From positions 119,741-183,740 of the forward strand of contig NZ_JADNBB010000001.1 in the NCBI RefSeq assembly GCF_015550595.1: DNA of 64,000 nt, in the 5' to 3' direction. Of this stretch, positions 25,430-34,413 are shown one piece after another. The DNA is from Parabacteroides goldsteinii. Its GTDB lineage: Bacteria; Bacteroidota; Bacteroidia; Bacteroidales; Tannerellaceae. Every line of letters starts with the position of its first letter. Position 1 is the stretch's first letter. Position numbers and translations under genes: made by a program. The notes under the pieces were generated by a model. That model was not told the origin of the DNA. It did no database searches and was given only the letters and a program-made list of their open reading frames with translations.

Positions 25430-27295
25430 TCAACTAACAACATCTTCTTCAATAACCAGGTTATCAATGATAAAGTTCTGTCTTTCCATGGTGTTCTTCC
25501 CCATATAGAATTCGAGCATATCTTTTACCAGGTCTTCTTTTTTCATTGTGACCGGATCCAGGCGTATATCTTTACCGATAAAATGTTTAAACTCGTCCGG
25601 TGAAATCTCTCCTAACCCTTTAAAGCGGGTAATTTCCGGATTCTTCCCTACAGCCTGTATAGCCGCCAAACGCTCTTCTTCGCTGTAGCAGTAATACGTT
25701 TTCTGCTTATTGCGGACACGGAAAAGCGGGGTTTGCAGGATATAGACGTGATTACGTTTGATCAGGTCGGGGAAGAACTGCAAAAAGAAGGTGATCAACA
25801 ACAAGCGGATATGCATACCATCGACATCGGCATCGGTCGCGATGATCACTTTGTTGTATCTCAATCCGTCCAATCCGTCCTCAATATTGAGGGCTGCCTG
25901 CAAGAGGTTGAACTCCTCATTTTCATACACGATCTTCTTGGTCAGGCCATAACTGTTAAGCGGTTTACCACGCAGACTGAAAACAGCCTGGTAGTTCGGA
26001 TCGCGGCTCTTGGTGATAGATCCGCTGGCCGAGTCGCCCTCGGTAATGAAGATGCAGCTTTCTTCCGTACGGTCGCCTTTGAGATCGTTCAAATGGATAC
26101 GGCAATCGCGTAATTTCTTATTGTGCAGGTTAGCCTTCTTAGCTCGTTCGCGAGCCAGTTTGGTAACACCGGCTATAGCTTTACGTTCTTTTTCCGACTC
26201 CAGTATTTTGCGGAGCAAAGCCTCCGAAGTGTCTACATTTTTATGTAGATAATTATCCAGTTCCTTCTTGATGAAATCACCCACGAATTTGGCGACTGTC
26301 GGTCCATCGGGACCTATATCCTTCGACCCTAGCTTTGTCTTTGTCTGGCTTTCAAACACAGGCTCTTCTACTTTGATACTGATAGCGGCAACAATACCGG
26401 CACGGATATCGGAGTATTCGAAGTTCTTGTTATAATATTCTTTGATCACACGCCCCAGTGTCTCACGAAAAGCAGAAAGATGTGTTCCCCCCTGCGTCGT
26501 GTACTGCCCGTTCACAAAGGAATAATATTCTTCACCATACTGATTGCTGTGAGTGATAACCACTTCTATATCTTCACCGTTCAGATGAATGATCGGATAT
26601 AGCGGCTCAGTAGTCATATTCTCGTTCAGCAGGTCTACCAGACCATTACGGGAGTGGAATTTCTTACCGTTGAAGAGGATGGTCAATCCGGAGTTGAGGA
26701 AGACATAATTCTTCAGCAGACTTTCGATGAACTCGTCTTTATACTGATATTCCTTAAATATTTCGCGGTCGGGGATGAAATAGATCGAAGTTCCGTTCGC
26801 CTCGGCAGTAGGCTGAATAGCCGACTCTTCGGTAATGAGCGCCTTGCTGTATTCCACCCGTTTGCATTCTCCGTCGCGAAAACTGGTAATAAGGAAATAG
26901 CTGCTCAGAGCATTTACCGCTTTGATACCGACACCGTTCAATCCGACAGATTTCTTAAATGCCTTGCTGTCGTACTTAGCACCTGTATTCATCTTACTGG
27001 AAACGTCGACCACTTTTCCCAGAGGAACACCACGGCCATAGTCCCTGACAGAGACGGTTCCTTCTTCTACGGTTACTTCTATGGTTCTACCATACCCCAT
27101 CATGTATTCGTCGATGGAGTTGTCGAGTACTTCTTTCAGCAATACATAGATACCATCATCCGCATAGCTGCCATCTCCCAATTTACCAATATACATACCT
27201 GGGCGCCGGCGGATATGTTCCATCCAATCCAACGTCTTGATATCGTCGTCATTATACGCTGTCGGTTGTTGCATTGTTGAATTCAGTTCTTCCAT
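25430..27295 (-). CDS. parE: DNA topoisomerase IV subunit B
   Basis: The 621-aa type IIA topoisomerase B subunit has the GHKL ATPase ([36 protein letters not shown]), a transducer domain with QTKTKLGS, and the Toprim domain ([30 protein letters not shown]). The C-terminal [13 protein letters not shown] motif follows. It decatenates chromosomes with ParC, whose gene lies at 40865. Calling it ParE rather than GyrB rests on its short length, lack of insertions and the ParC-like partner in the same region. It is upstream of coaD on the same strand. Confidence 0.9.
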   Translation of the reverse strand: MEELNSTMQQPTAYNDDDIKTLDWMEHIRRRPGMYIGKLGDGSYADDGIYVLLKEVLDNSIDEYMMGYGRTIEVTVEEGTVSVRDYGRGVPLGKVVDVSSKMNTGAKYDSKAFKKSVGLNGVGIKAVNALSSYFLITSFRDGECKRVEYSKALITEESAIQPTAEANGTSIYFIPDREIFKEYQYKDEFIESLLKNYVFLNSGLTILFNGKKFHSRNGLVDLLNENMTTEPLYPIIHLNGEDIEVVITHSNQYGEEYYSFVNGQYTTQGGTHLSAFRETLGRVIKEYYNKNFEYSDIRAGIVAAISIKVEEPVFESQTKTKLGSKDIGPDGPTVAKFVGDFIKKELDNYLHKNVDTSEALLRKILESEKERKAIAGVTKLARERAKKANLHNKKLRDCRIHLNDLKGDRTEESCIFITEGDSASGSITKSRDPNYQAVFSLRGKPLNSYGLTKKIVYENEEFNLLQAALNIEDGLDGLRYNKVIIATDADVDGMHIRLLLITFFLQFFPDLIKRNHVYILQTPLFRVRNKQKTYYCYSEEERLAAIQAVGKNPEITRFKGLGEISPDEFKHFIGKDIRLDPVTMKKEDLVKDMLEFYMGKNTMERQNFIIDNLVIEEDVVS

Positions 27296-27304
27296 AGAAA
27301 ATCC

Positions 27305-28435
27305 TTATTTTAATTTTTTAATAAAAGCTCTTCTTGTTTTATGATGTTCACGTTTGAAATAATCCCATTGGGCCTGTACGGCATTGTTGCTTGCCAACTC
27401 CGGGTTACTTTCGGCATATTCGACTCCCAAGCCGATATATACTGGAATAAGATCATTGAACAGCAGTGCATTTACTCCCTTGTTCTGATATTCCGGCAAT
27501 ACTCCGGTCAAATACAGGTCGATTACTTTCGGTTTTGTTTTCAATGCTTTCAGCAGATGTATCCATCCGAAAGGGAACAAATGTCCTTTTGCCTTCTGCA
27601 TAGCATGCGAGAGACTGGGCAGTGAGATTCCAAAACCGACTACTTTGTCATCTTCTTCCCTGATAATAAGGGTTACCAGATCCAGGCGGATCATCGGGAT
27701 ATACATTTTCACATAATAGTCGATCTGCTTCTGCGTCAGCGGAGCAAAACCATATAACGGGGCATAAGCCTCGTTCAGTGTTTCAAATATCTTCTGTGCA
27801 TACGGCCATATCTCTTTCGTTTTCTTAAACTTCATGGTTTTCAGACCATATTTCTTTTTCACGATCTCTCCGATGCGCAAATGCTTCTCGGGAACACCTT
27901 CGGGTATATATATCTTAAACTCGTGCCAGTCCTGATCCTTCTCATAGCCAAGACGCTCCATATGCTTCGGGTAATAAGGATAATTGTAGATCGCAGCCAT
28001 TGTCCCGAGTTGGTCGAAACCTTCTATCAACATTCCCTCATGGTCCATATCGGTAAATCCCATCGGACCATGAACTTCGTTCATACCTTGTTCAACGGCC
28101 CACTTTTCAACGGCACCGAACAGGCTGTCTACTACTTCCGCATCATCGATGAAATCGAGAAATCCGAATCGGGCACGTTGTTGCTTCCACACTTCGTTAC
28201 TGCGCCGGTTTATCATTCCGGCGATACGACCTACTATTTTATTGTCTTTGTAAGCCAGATAATAGACAGCATCGCAGACTTCAAAAGCCGGATTCTTTTC
28301 CTTATCTAACGTAACCATCTCCTCTTCAATCAACCCCGGTATATGGAAGGGATTGTCTTTATATAAATCGATATTGAACTTAACGAACTTCTTAAGTTCT
28401 TTTTTGCTGGTAACTTCTTTAATTACTACACCCAT
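27305..28435 (-). CDS. GNAT-like acetyltransferase, conserved in Bacteroidetes
   Basis: The 376-aa protein has an N-terminal segment (FVKFNIDLYKDNPFHIPGL) and a central VHGPMGFTDMDHEGMLIEGF region. Its C-terminal GNAT-like fold contains LYLTGVLPEYQNKGVNALLF, which resembles the acetyl-CoA pyrophosphate-binding motif Q/RxxGxG/A. Similar proteins are widespread in Bacteroidetes as uncharacterised N-acetyltransferases (YghO-like). The substrate is unknown. It ends 9 bp before the parE start, on the same strand, so it may be co-transcribed. Confidence 0.75.
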   Translation of the reverse strand: MGVVIKEVTSKKELKKFVKFNIDLYKDNPFHIPGLIEEEMVTLDKEKNPAFEVCDAVYYLAYKDNKIVGRIAGMINRRSNEVWKQQRARFGFLDFIDDAEVVDSLFGAVEKWAVEQGMNEVHGPMGFTDMDHEGMLIEGFDQLGTMAAIYNYPYYPKHMERLGYEKDQDWHEFKIYIPEGVPEKHLRIGEIVKKKYGLKTMKFKKTKEIWPYAQKIFETLNEAYAPLYGFAPLTQKQIDYYVKMYIPMIRLDLVTLIIREEDDKVVGFGISLPSLSHAMQKAKGHLFPFGWIHLLKALKTKPKVIDLYLTGVLPEYQNKGVNALLFNDLIPVYIGLGVEYAESNPELASNNAVQAQWDYFKREHHKTRRAFIKKLK

Positions 28436-28649
28436 TGGTTATTTTAATTAGAACGGCAAATTTACATAATTAATTCGTTAGATCGACCGTTTACAGTTAA
28501 GATTAGGACTTTTAACACCTACGTTTTCCGTTCTTGACATCCTCGAAAACAGAGCGGTTCCTGTACAAAAGTTACTTTATTACGACAATTTAATCCGTTT
28601 TCTACCAATATTAATAGGCTTTGATCATTCAGGAATTCATAAAATACGT

Positions 28650-28657
28650 TATATTTG
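28650..28657 (+). promoter_or_regulatory. -7 box for the SMP-30-like gene
   Basis: TATATTTG lies 35 bp before the ATG. The nearest TTTG (28620-28623) is 26 bp ahead, farther than ideal. The rest of 28436-28649 contains nothing I recognise. Confidence 0.45.
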
Positions 28658-28692
28658 CATTTAATAACAGGCAGTGAAATAGATTATTTACC

Positions 28693-29637
28693 ATGAAAAA
28701 CTTAATAGGATTACTTATGTTGACAATACCTTTTATTACAGGCGGATGTTCATCCGAGCTGAAAACTATCGAAGCAAACCTGGCATTTAAAGCCGAAGCA
28801 ACAACCGGCGAAGGCTCTATCTGGCATCCGGATAGAAATACATTGTTTTGGGTAGACATCGAAGGAAAAACATTATATGAGTTTTATCCGGATAAGCAAG
28901 ACTGTAAAACATGGGAGTTCGACCGTATGGTGTCTACGGTTGTGCCTGAAACAGATAGTACGGTGATCGTATCCCTTCAGGACGAGATCGTAAGAGTGAA
29001 CCTGAATGATAGTAGCCTGACGTCGGTCGCTCCGATACCGGATCAGGAAGGAAGGGTTCGCTGCAACGATGGGAAATGCGATCCGGCCGGACGCCTGTGG
29101 ATAGGAACGATGGGATTCGGTGCACCCGAAGGTGCCGGAACACTGTACACCGTTGTTCCCGATGGAACTGTAACGACCAAACTGAACAAAGTAACGATCT
29201 CGAACGGCATCGTATGGTCTGCCAACAAAAAGTATATGTACTACAACGATACGGCAACAGGAAGGGTGGCCCGTTACCGATATGATGAAAAGACGGCTGA
29301 GATACTCTTTGACGGGGTTGCTGTTCTCATGGGGCCCGGTACAGGATCTCCCGATGGCATGACGATCGATAGCAACGATAATCTTTGGGTTGCTCAATGG
29401 GGCGGTTACGGTGTCTATTGTTACAATCCCTATACGGGAGAACTGCTGGCAAAAGTAGAGGTGCCGGCTCCTAATGTCGCTTCCTGTGCATTCGGCGGTA
29501 AAGACATGAATACGCTCTACATTACAACGGCACGCGCCGGACTTTCGGACAAACAACTGGAAGAATACCCCCTTAGCGGTAGTCTTTTTGTTTGTAATCC
29601 GGGAGCAAATGGTCCGGAGCCATACCGGTTCAAATAA
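28693..29637 (+). CDS. SMP-30/gluconolactonase-family lipoprotein
   Basis: The 314-aa protein has a lipoprotein signal (FITGGCSSELK, Cys ~19) followed by a six-bladed propeller typical of SMP-30/LRE: GEGSIWHPDRNTLFWVDIEGK (metal Glu in GEGSIW), VRCNDGKCDPAGRLWIGTM (Asn and Asp ligands), ISNGIVWSANKKYMYYNDT, GSPDGMTIDSNDNLWVAQWGG. Members hydrolyse sugar lactones using a divalent metal; an envelope location suggests extracytoplasmic aldonolactones. It is a single gene followed by rnr. Confidence 0.9.
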   Translation: MKNLIGLLMLTIPFITGGCSSELKTIEANLAFKAEATTGEGSIWHPDRNTLFWVDIEGKTLYEFYPDKQDCKTWEFDRMVSTVVPETDSTVIVSLQDEIVRVNLNDSSLTSVAPIPDQEGRVRCNDGKCDPAGRLWIGTMGFGAPEGAGTLYTVVPDGTVTTKLNKVTISNGIVWSANKKYMYYNDTATGRVARYRYDEKTAEILFDGVAVLMGPGTGSPDGMTIDSNDNLWVAQWGGYGVYCYNPYTGELLAKVEVPAPNVASCAFGGKDMNTLYITTARAGLSDKQLEEYPLSGSLFVCNPGANGPEPYRFK

Positions 29638-29745
29638 TAACAGAACAGACAATATAATTTAGCCTGTTTGTAAACAGTATCTCGATTATAATTGTTTATT
29701 TTGTAGGGAGATGTTATATCTCTTATTTAATCACGAAAGAAATAT

Positions 29746-31926
29746 ATGACGAAAAACAAATCCGGGAAAAAGGACAACAAAGAAAACAAACCGAAAAAGA
29801 ACAAGGCTAAGCGCATGAAAAAAGAAGCCATGCTGCATTCTGTCATGTCTGTTTTCCAGTCCTCTCCCAAGGAACCATTTAATTATAAACAGATAAGCAA
29901 GCTGATCGGTGTGGAAAGCCAGGTCCAGAAGCTCCAGGTGGTGGACCTTCTGTATGATCTTTCAGCCGAAAACTTTATTACGGAAATAGACCGTGGCCGC
30001 TATCGGTATAACGGCTTGGGAACAACAGCCGTCGGTACATTCGGACGCCGGAGCAACGGAAAAAACTCATTTATTCCGGAAGATGGCGGAGCACCTGTTT
30101 TTGTGGCCGAGCGAAACTCAGGACATGCCATGGACGGCGACAAGGTGAAGGTACAGTTATTTGCTAAACGAAAGGGAGCTGAACCGGAAGCCGAAGTGAT
30201 CGAGGTACTGGAAAGCCAGAAAAAGACATTTGTAGGCAAGTTGCAGGTAACGAAAGGTTTTGCCTTCCTGATTACCGAGAATAAGACTTTGGCCAATGAT
30301 ATATTCATTCCGAAAGAGAAACTGAAAGGAGGAAAGAACGGCGATAAAGCGATTGTACGTATCGTGGAATGGCCGGAAGATGCCAAGAACCCGCTCGGAG
30401 AAGTAGTCGATATATTAGGCGTAGCGGGTCAGAACACAGCAGAGATGCATGCGATCCTGGCCGAATTCGGTCTGCCATATGTATATCCCGAAAACGTAGA
30501 AAAAGCAGCCAATAAGATACCGGACACTATCCCGGAAGAAGAGATTGCCAAACGCGAGGACTTCCGCGATGTCCTGACTTTCACCATCGACCCGAAAGAT
30601 GCCAAAGACTTCGACGATGCTCTTTCTATCCGCAGGCTGGATAATGCGAATTGGGAAGTAGGCGTACATATCGCCGACGTAACTCATTACGTAAAGCCGG
30701 AAAGCCTGATCGACCGCGAAGCGGAAAGCCGTGCGACATCCGTCTATCTGGTAGACCGTACGATCCCGATGCTACCGGAGCGACTCTGTAATCAGATTTG
30801 CTCATTACGACCGGACGAAGAAAAGTTAAGCTTCTCCGCCATATTCGAACTGGATGAAGATGCCAATGTGAAGAAATCGCGTATCGGACGTACAGTGATC
30901 AAGAGCAATCGCCGTTTTACCTACGAAGAAGCACAAGAGGTGATCGAAACAGGTGAAGGCGATTATAAAGACGAAATACTGAAACTGGATGCACTGGCTA
31001 AAAAGCTGCGTGAGAAACGTTTCAAAAACGGAGCTGTCAACTTCGACCGCTTTGAAGTAAGATTTGAAATAGATGAAACCGGAAAGCCGATCAGTACTTA
31101 TATCAAGGAGTCGAAAGATGCCAATAAACTGATTGAAGAGTTCATGTTGCTGGCAAACCGCACAGTAGCAGAGTTCGTAGGTAAAGTGCCAAAAGGGAAA
31201 ACGAAAAAAACGTTCGTTTATCGTATCCACGACCTGCCGGACCCGGACAAGTTGGAAAATTTTGCGGCCTTTATCCGCCGCTTCGGCTATAAGATGAAGA
31301 CGGAAGGTAATAGCAAACTGGATATTTCCCGCAACCTGAACCGTTTGCTCGACGAAGTGCACGACAAACCGGAAGAAAACCTGATTGAGACACTGGCTAT
31401 CCGTTCGATGCAAAAAGCCCGTTATACGACAGAGAATATCGGCCATTACGGTCTGGCTTTTGAATATTATACACACTTCACCTCGCCTATCCGCCGTTAT
31501 CCGGATATGATGGTACACCGTTTGCTGGAACGTTATCTGGCAGGAGGGCGTAGCGTGGTAAAAGCGAAATACGAAGATATGTGCGACCACTGCTCTACGA
31601 TGGAACAGGTGGCAGCGAATGCCGAACGTGCTTCTATCAAATACAAGCAAGTCGAATTTATGCAGGATAAGTTGGGAATGGTATTCGATGGTGTGATCTC
31701 CGGTGTAACCGAATGGGGATTATATGTCGAGCTGAACGAGAATAAGTGTGAAGGCCTTGTTCCCATCCGCGACCTCGGTGACGATTTCTACGACATGGAT
31801 GAAGAAACATACAGCCTGATCGGCCGTCGCAAGAAACGTCGTTTCCGCCTGGGTGATCCGGTGACAGTGAAGATCGCAAATGCAAATCTGGAACGTAAGC
31901 AGCTAGACTTTATGTTGATGGAGTAA
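29746..31926 (+). CDS. rnr: Ribonuclease R
   Basis: The 726-aa 3'-5' exoribonuclease has a Lys-rich N-terminus (~1-25), a winged-helix-like region (FNYKQISKLIG), and two cold-shock domains. The RNB domain carries the metal-binding DPKDAKDFDDALSIRRL. A C-terminal S1 domain follows (MVFDGVISGVTEWGLYVEL, ~640-725). It degrades structured RNA. The order and length are as expected for the family. It is a single gene; the 82 bp after it end convergently with imm17. Confidence 0.95.
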   Translation: MTKNKSGKKDNKENKPKKNKAKRMKKEAMLHSVMSVFQSSPKEPFNYKQISKLIGVESQVQKLQVVDLLYDLSAENFITEIDRGRYRYNGLGTTAVGTFGRRSNGKNSFIPEDGGAPVFVAERNSGHAMDGDKVKVQLFAKRKGAEPEAEVIEVLESQKKTFVGKLQVTKGFAFLITENKTLANDIFIPKEKLKGGKNGDKAIVRIVEWPEDAKNPLGEVVDILGVAGQNTAEMHAILAEFGLPYVYPENVEKAANKIPDTIPEEEIAKREDFRDVLTFTIDPKDAKDFDDALSIRRLDNANWEVGVHIADVTHYVKPESLIDREAESRATSVYLVDRTIPMLPERLCNQICSLRPDEEKLSFSAIFELDEDANVKKSRIGRTVIKSNRRFTYEEAQEVIETGEGDYKDEILKLDALAKKLREKRFKNGAVNFDRFEVRFEIDETGKPISTYIKESKDANKLIEEFMLLANRTVAEFVGKVPKGKTKKTFVYRIHDLPDPDKLENFAAFIRRFGYKMKTEGNSKLDISRNLNRLLDEVHDKPEENLIETLAIRSMQKARYTTENIGHYGLAFEYYTHFTSPIRRYPDMMVHRLLERYLAGGRSVVKAKYEDMCDHCSTMEQVAANAERASIKYKQVEFMQDKLGMVFDGVISGVTEWGLYVELNENKCEGLVPIRDLGDDFYDMDEETYSLIGRRKKRRFRLGDPVTVKIANANLERKQLDFMLME

Positions 31927-32008
31927 GGTTCCAATAAACATAGAAAAGGGAATAGAGACAGACAATCTGACTTCTATTCTCTTTTTATTTTGTTTTGTAT
32001 TCATTCTT

Positions 32009-32221
32009 TTACCAATAGATCAATCCGAGCACCCCGCACCCGATCAGTGCCAACCCCAGTAAAGCATAAAAGATGCGTGCACCTTTTCTTCCGAATTTGT
32101 TTACAAAGGTTGCGGCTCCACTGGTTTCGAAATACCAGTCGAAATTGAAGATAGCGGCAATCAGAGAGAATGCTCCAAGAGCGATGAAAATAGCCAACAG
32201 GAAGTAATCGGTCGGTTCCAT
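32009..32221 (-). CDS. Imm17-like small membrane protein
   Basis: The 70-aa protein has two transmembrane helices (~5-27 and 50-68), with NFDWYFETSGAATFVNKFGRKGAR between them. This matches the immunity-17 family, predicted to protect against polymorphic toxins. No toxin gene is nearby; it starts 6 bp after the tsaE stop and is probably in the same transcript. A housekeeping membrane role is an alternative. Confidence 0.75.
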   Translation of the reverse strand: MEPTDYFLLAIFIALGAFSLIAAIFNFDWYFETSGAATFVNKFGRKGARIFYALLGLALIGCGVLGLIYW

Positions 32222-32227
32222 CTCTAT

Positions 32228-32647
32228 TTACTTTATTTCTACGGTTCGCGATCCGTCCGGATTTTCACTGATCGTTACATCCACCACATCACCAGGAAGC
32301 AGATCTTCGATTTTTTCCGGCCATTCGATAAAGCAAAGAGCACCGCTATAGAAATAATCTTCCGTACCGATATCTTCTGCTTCACTCAGCTTATTGATCC
32401 GGTAAAAGTCGAAATGATAGATCAGTTCGCCGGTTTCGTCACTACGATATTCGTTGATGATGGCGAATGTGGGGCTATTGATAACATCCTCCACACCCAG
32501 TTCTTCGCAGATAGCCTTTATGAAAGTAGTCTTCCCCGCTCCCATATTACCGTGGAAGGCAAAAACCGTACGGTCGTCCATGCCGGCAATAAATTCTTTA
32601 GCGGCCTGGCGGATCGTATCCAGATTCTCAATTTTGATTATACTCAT
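32228..32647 (-). CDS. tsaE: tRNA threonylcarbamoyladenosine ATPase TsaE
   Basis: The 139-aa P-loop protein has Walker [13 protein letters not shown] (Lys39), the family's [10 protein letters not shown] and HFDFYRI motifs, and [13 protein letters not shown]. It supports TsaB/TsaD in t6A37 modification of ANN-decoding tRNAs. A perfect minus-strand -7 box TACCTTTG (complement of 32682-32689) lies 35 bp upstream, so it has its own promoter although porX precedes it on the same strand. Confidence 0.95.
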   Translation of the reverse strand: MSIIKIENLDTIRQAAKEFIAGMDDRTVFAFHGNMGAGKTTFIKAICEELGVEDVINSPTFAIINEYRSDETGELIYHFDFYRINKLSEAEDIGTEDYFYSGALCFIEWPEKIEDLLPGDVVDVTISENPDGSRTVEIK

Positions 32648-32681
32648 GATGTCTTTCGATAATGTTCTTTTGTTATGTTCG

Positions 32682-32689
32682 CAAAGGTA
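32682..32689 (-). promoter_or_regulatory. -7 box for tsaE-imm17
   Basis: The minus-strand reading TACCTTTG matches TAnnTTTG exactly; TTGTC lies about 15 bp further upstream. Confidence 0.5.
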
Positions 32690-32725
32690 TAATTAAATTG
32701 ACAATTGATAATTCACTATCGATAA

Positions 32726-34276
32726 TTATTTAGGGATCATGGTAATGAATGGCACCATCATTTCCTCCATGGAGATTCCTCCGTGCTGGAATGTATTCTT
32801 ATAATAAGATACATAATAATTATAGTTGTTCGGGTAAGCGAAGAAATCGTCGTTCATTGCGAAGATATACTTACTGCTCAGATTAGGAGAAGGAAGCCCC
32901 ACCTTTTCCGGATCGCGTACTTCGAATACTTCTTTCGGGTTGTAGTTGAGGTTTTTGCCTACTTTATAGCGGAGATTGGTGTTTGTATTCCTGTCGCCCA
33001 CCACCTTTATAGGATTATCTACGCGGATCGTCCCGTGGTCGGTCGTAACGATCACTTTATATCCCTTATCGGATATACGCCTGAACAGCTCCAGGGTTGT
33101 AGAATGCTGGAACCACGAACGGGTCAGGCTACGGTAAGCCGCCTCGCTTTGTGCCAGTTCGCGGATCATCTTCATTTCCGTACGGGCATGCGACAGCATA
33201 TCCACAAAGTTGAGTACTACGACATTCAACTGGTTATGGGTCAGCGACGAGATCATATTCAGTAGCTTTTCGCCATACTGCGAATCGTGCACTTTATTAT
33301 AAGAGAATGTATATTTCTTACGGAAACGGTCTATCTGTGTCTGGATCAACGGAGCTTCATTGAGGTTTTTCCCTTCTTCGCTCTCCTCGTCAACCCACAA
33401 ATCCGGAAACATCTTTTCTATCTGCAAAGGCATCAGGCCGGAGAAAATGGAGTTACGGGCATATTGCGTGGCAGTCGGAAGGATACTGTAATACAGCCCT
33501 TCATCGAAGGTGAAATATTCAGCCAGCAGATCCTTTACTACACGCCACTGGTCCAACCGGAAGTTATCGATCAGGATAAAAAAAACCTTTTCATCGTTAT
33601 CCAATAACGGGAATACTTTTTTCTTAAAAAGATCCGGACTCATCAAAGGGCGTTCCGCCGGATTCTGTATCCAGTTCACATAATTCTTCTTTACAAACTT
33701 ACCGAAAGCATTGTTGGCCTCTTCCTTTTGCATGCGGAGCATATCAGACATCTGGGCCTGGCTGCTTTCGAGCTCCAGCTCCCAGTAAACCAACTTTTTG
33801 TAGAGTTCCATCCAGTCGTCGGTAGTCAACGAATCGTTGATCTGCATACCGATACGGCCAAACTCCTGCTGGTAACCGACAGTGGTCGTTTCCGATATGA
33901 TTACATTCTTATGTACATTCTTCTTGATGGAAAGGAGAAGCTGGTTTGGATTGACCGGCTTGATAAGATAATCGGCAATCTTATTCCCGATCGCCTGGTT
34001 CATAATGCTTTCCTCTTCGCTTTTGGTAACCATCACGACCGGGACATTCGGGTTGATCTCCTTAATGTGGGCAAGTGTTTCCAGACCAGTCAGACCGGGC
34101 ATGTTCTCATCGAGGAAAATAATATCGAACGATTGTTCCTTGCAACAGTCGATAGCATCCTGCCCGCTGATTACCGGAACGACTTCATATCCTTTATCCT
34201 GCAAAAACAAAATGTGAGGTTTCAGCAAATCGATCTCATCATCTGCCCAAAGTACTCTGTCTTTCTTTACTGCCAT
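32726..34276 (-). CDS. porX: PorX-type response regulator with PglZ phosphatase domain
   Basis: The 516-aa protein has an N-terminal receiver (D12/D13, phosphoacceptor D56 in IIFLDENMPG, Lys106 in YLIKP), a helical linker (~125-200), and a C-terminal alkaline-phosphatase-like PglZ domain (~220-510: VFFILIDNFRLDQW, VVLNFVDMLSHAR, VIVTTDHGTIRVD, FQHGGISMEEMMVPF). This REC-PglZ architecture is that of PorX, which with PorY and SigP controls type IX secretion genes in Bacteroidetes and hydrolyses cyclic oligonucleotides. Gut Bacteroides keep porX even without full type IX secretion, so the role here is open. Confidence 0.9.
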   Translation of the reverse strand: MAVKKDRVLWADDEIDLLKPHILFLQDKGYEVVPVISGQDAIDCCKEQSFDIIFLDENMPGLTGLETLAHIKEINPNVPVVMVTKSEEESIMNQAIGNKIADYLIKPVNPNQLLLSIKKNVHKNVIISETTTVGYQQEFGRIGMQINDSLTTDDWMELYKKLVYWELELESSQAQMSDMLRMQKEEANNAFGKFVKKNYVNWIQNPAERPLMSPDLFKKKVFPLLDNDEKVFFILIDNFRLDQWRVVKDLLAEYFTFDEGLYYSILPTATQYARNSIFSGLMPLQIEKMFPDLWVDEESEEGKNLNEAPLIQTQIDRFRKKYTFSYNKVHDSQYGEKLLNMISSLTHNQLNVVVLNFVDMLSHARTEMKMIRELAQSEAAYRSLTRSWFQHSTTLELFRRISDKGYKVIVTTDHGTIRVDNPIKVVGDRNTNTNLRYKVGKNLNYNPKEVFEVRDPEKVGLPSPNLSSKYIFAMNDDFFAYPNNYNYYVSYYKNTFQHGGISMEEMMVPFITMIPK

Positions 34277-34299
34277 ATTTATTACCTTATTAATTCTTA

Positions 34300-34307
34300 C
34301 AAATTTA
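34300..34307 (-). promoter_or_regulatory. -7 box for porX
   Basis: The minus-strand reading TAAATTTG fits TAnnTTTG, 23 bp before the porX ATG. Confidence 0.45.
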
Positions 34308-34413
34308 ACTGGAATAGTTTACATAATAACGGTCTGTTGGGGCGTTTTGTATATTATCCGCTGTTTTTTTACGGTCTTTTATACCCTGTGTATTAAAATT
34401 GTGAACTGTGTTT

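Noticed and set aside
26654-27280. 208-codon plus-strand frame inside parE
   Set aside because: Antisense to a conserved essential gene; composition mirrors the opposite strand's codons.
30826-31650. 274-codon minus-strand frame inside rnr
   Set aside because: Antisense to the RNase R catalytic domain; the Cys/His/Phe-rich product is typical of shadow frames.
33728-34396. 222-codon plus-strand frame opposite porX
   Set aside because: Shadow of the receiver and linker region of porX; no independent promoter or motif.
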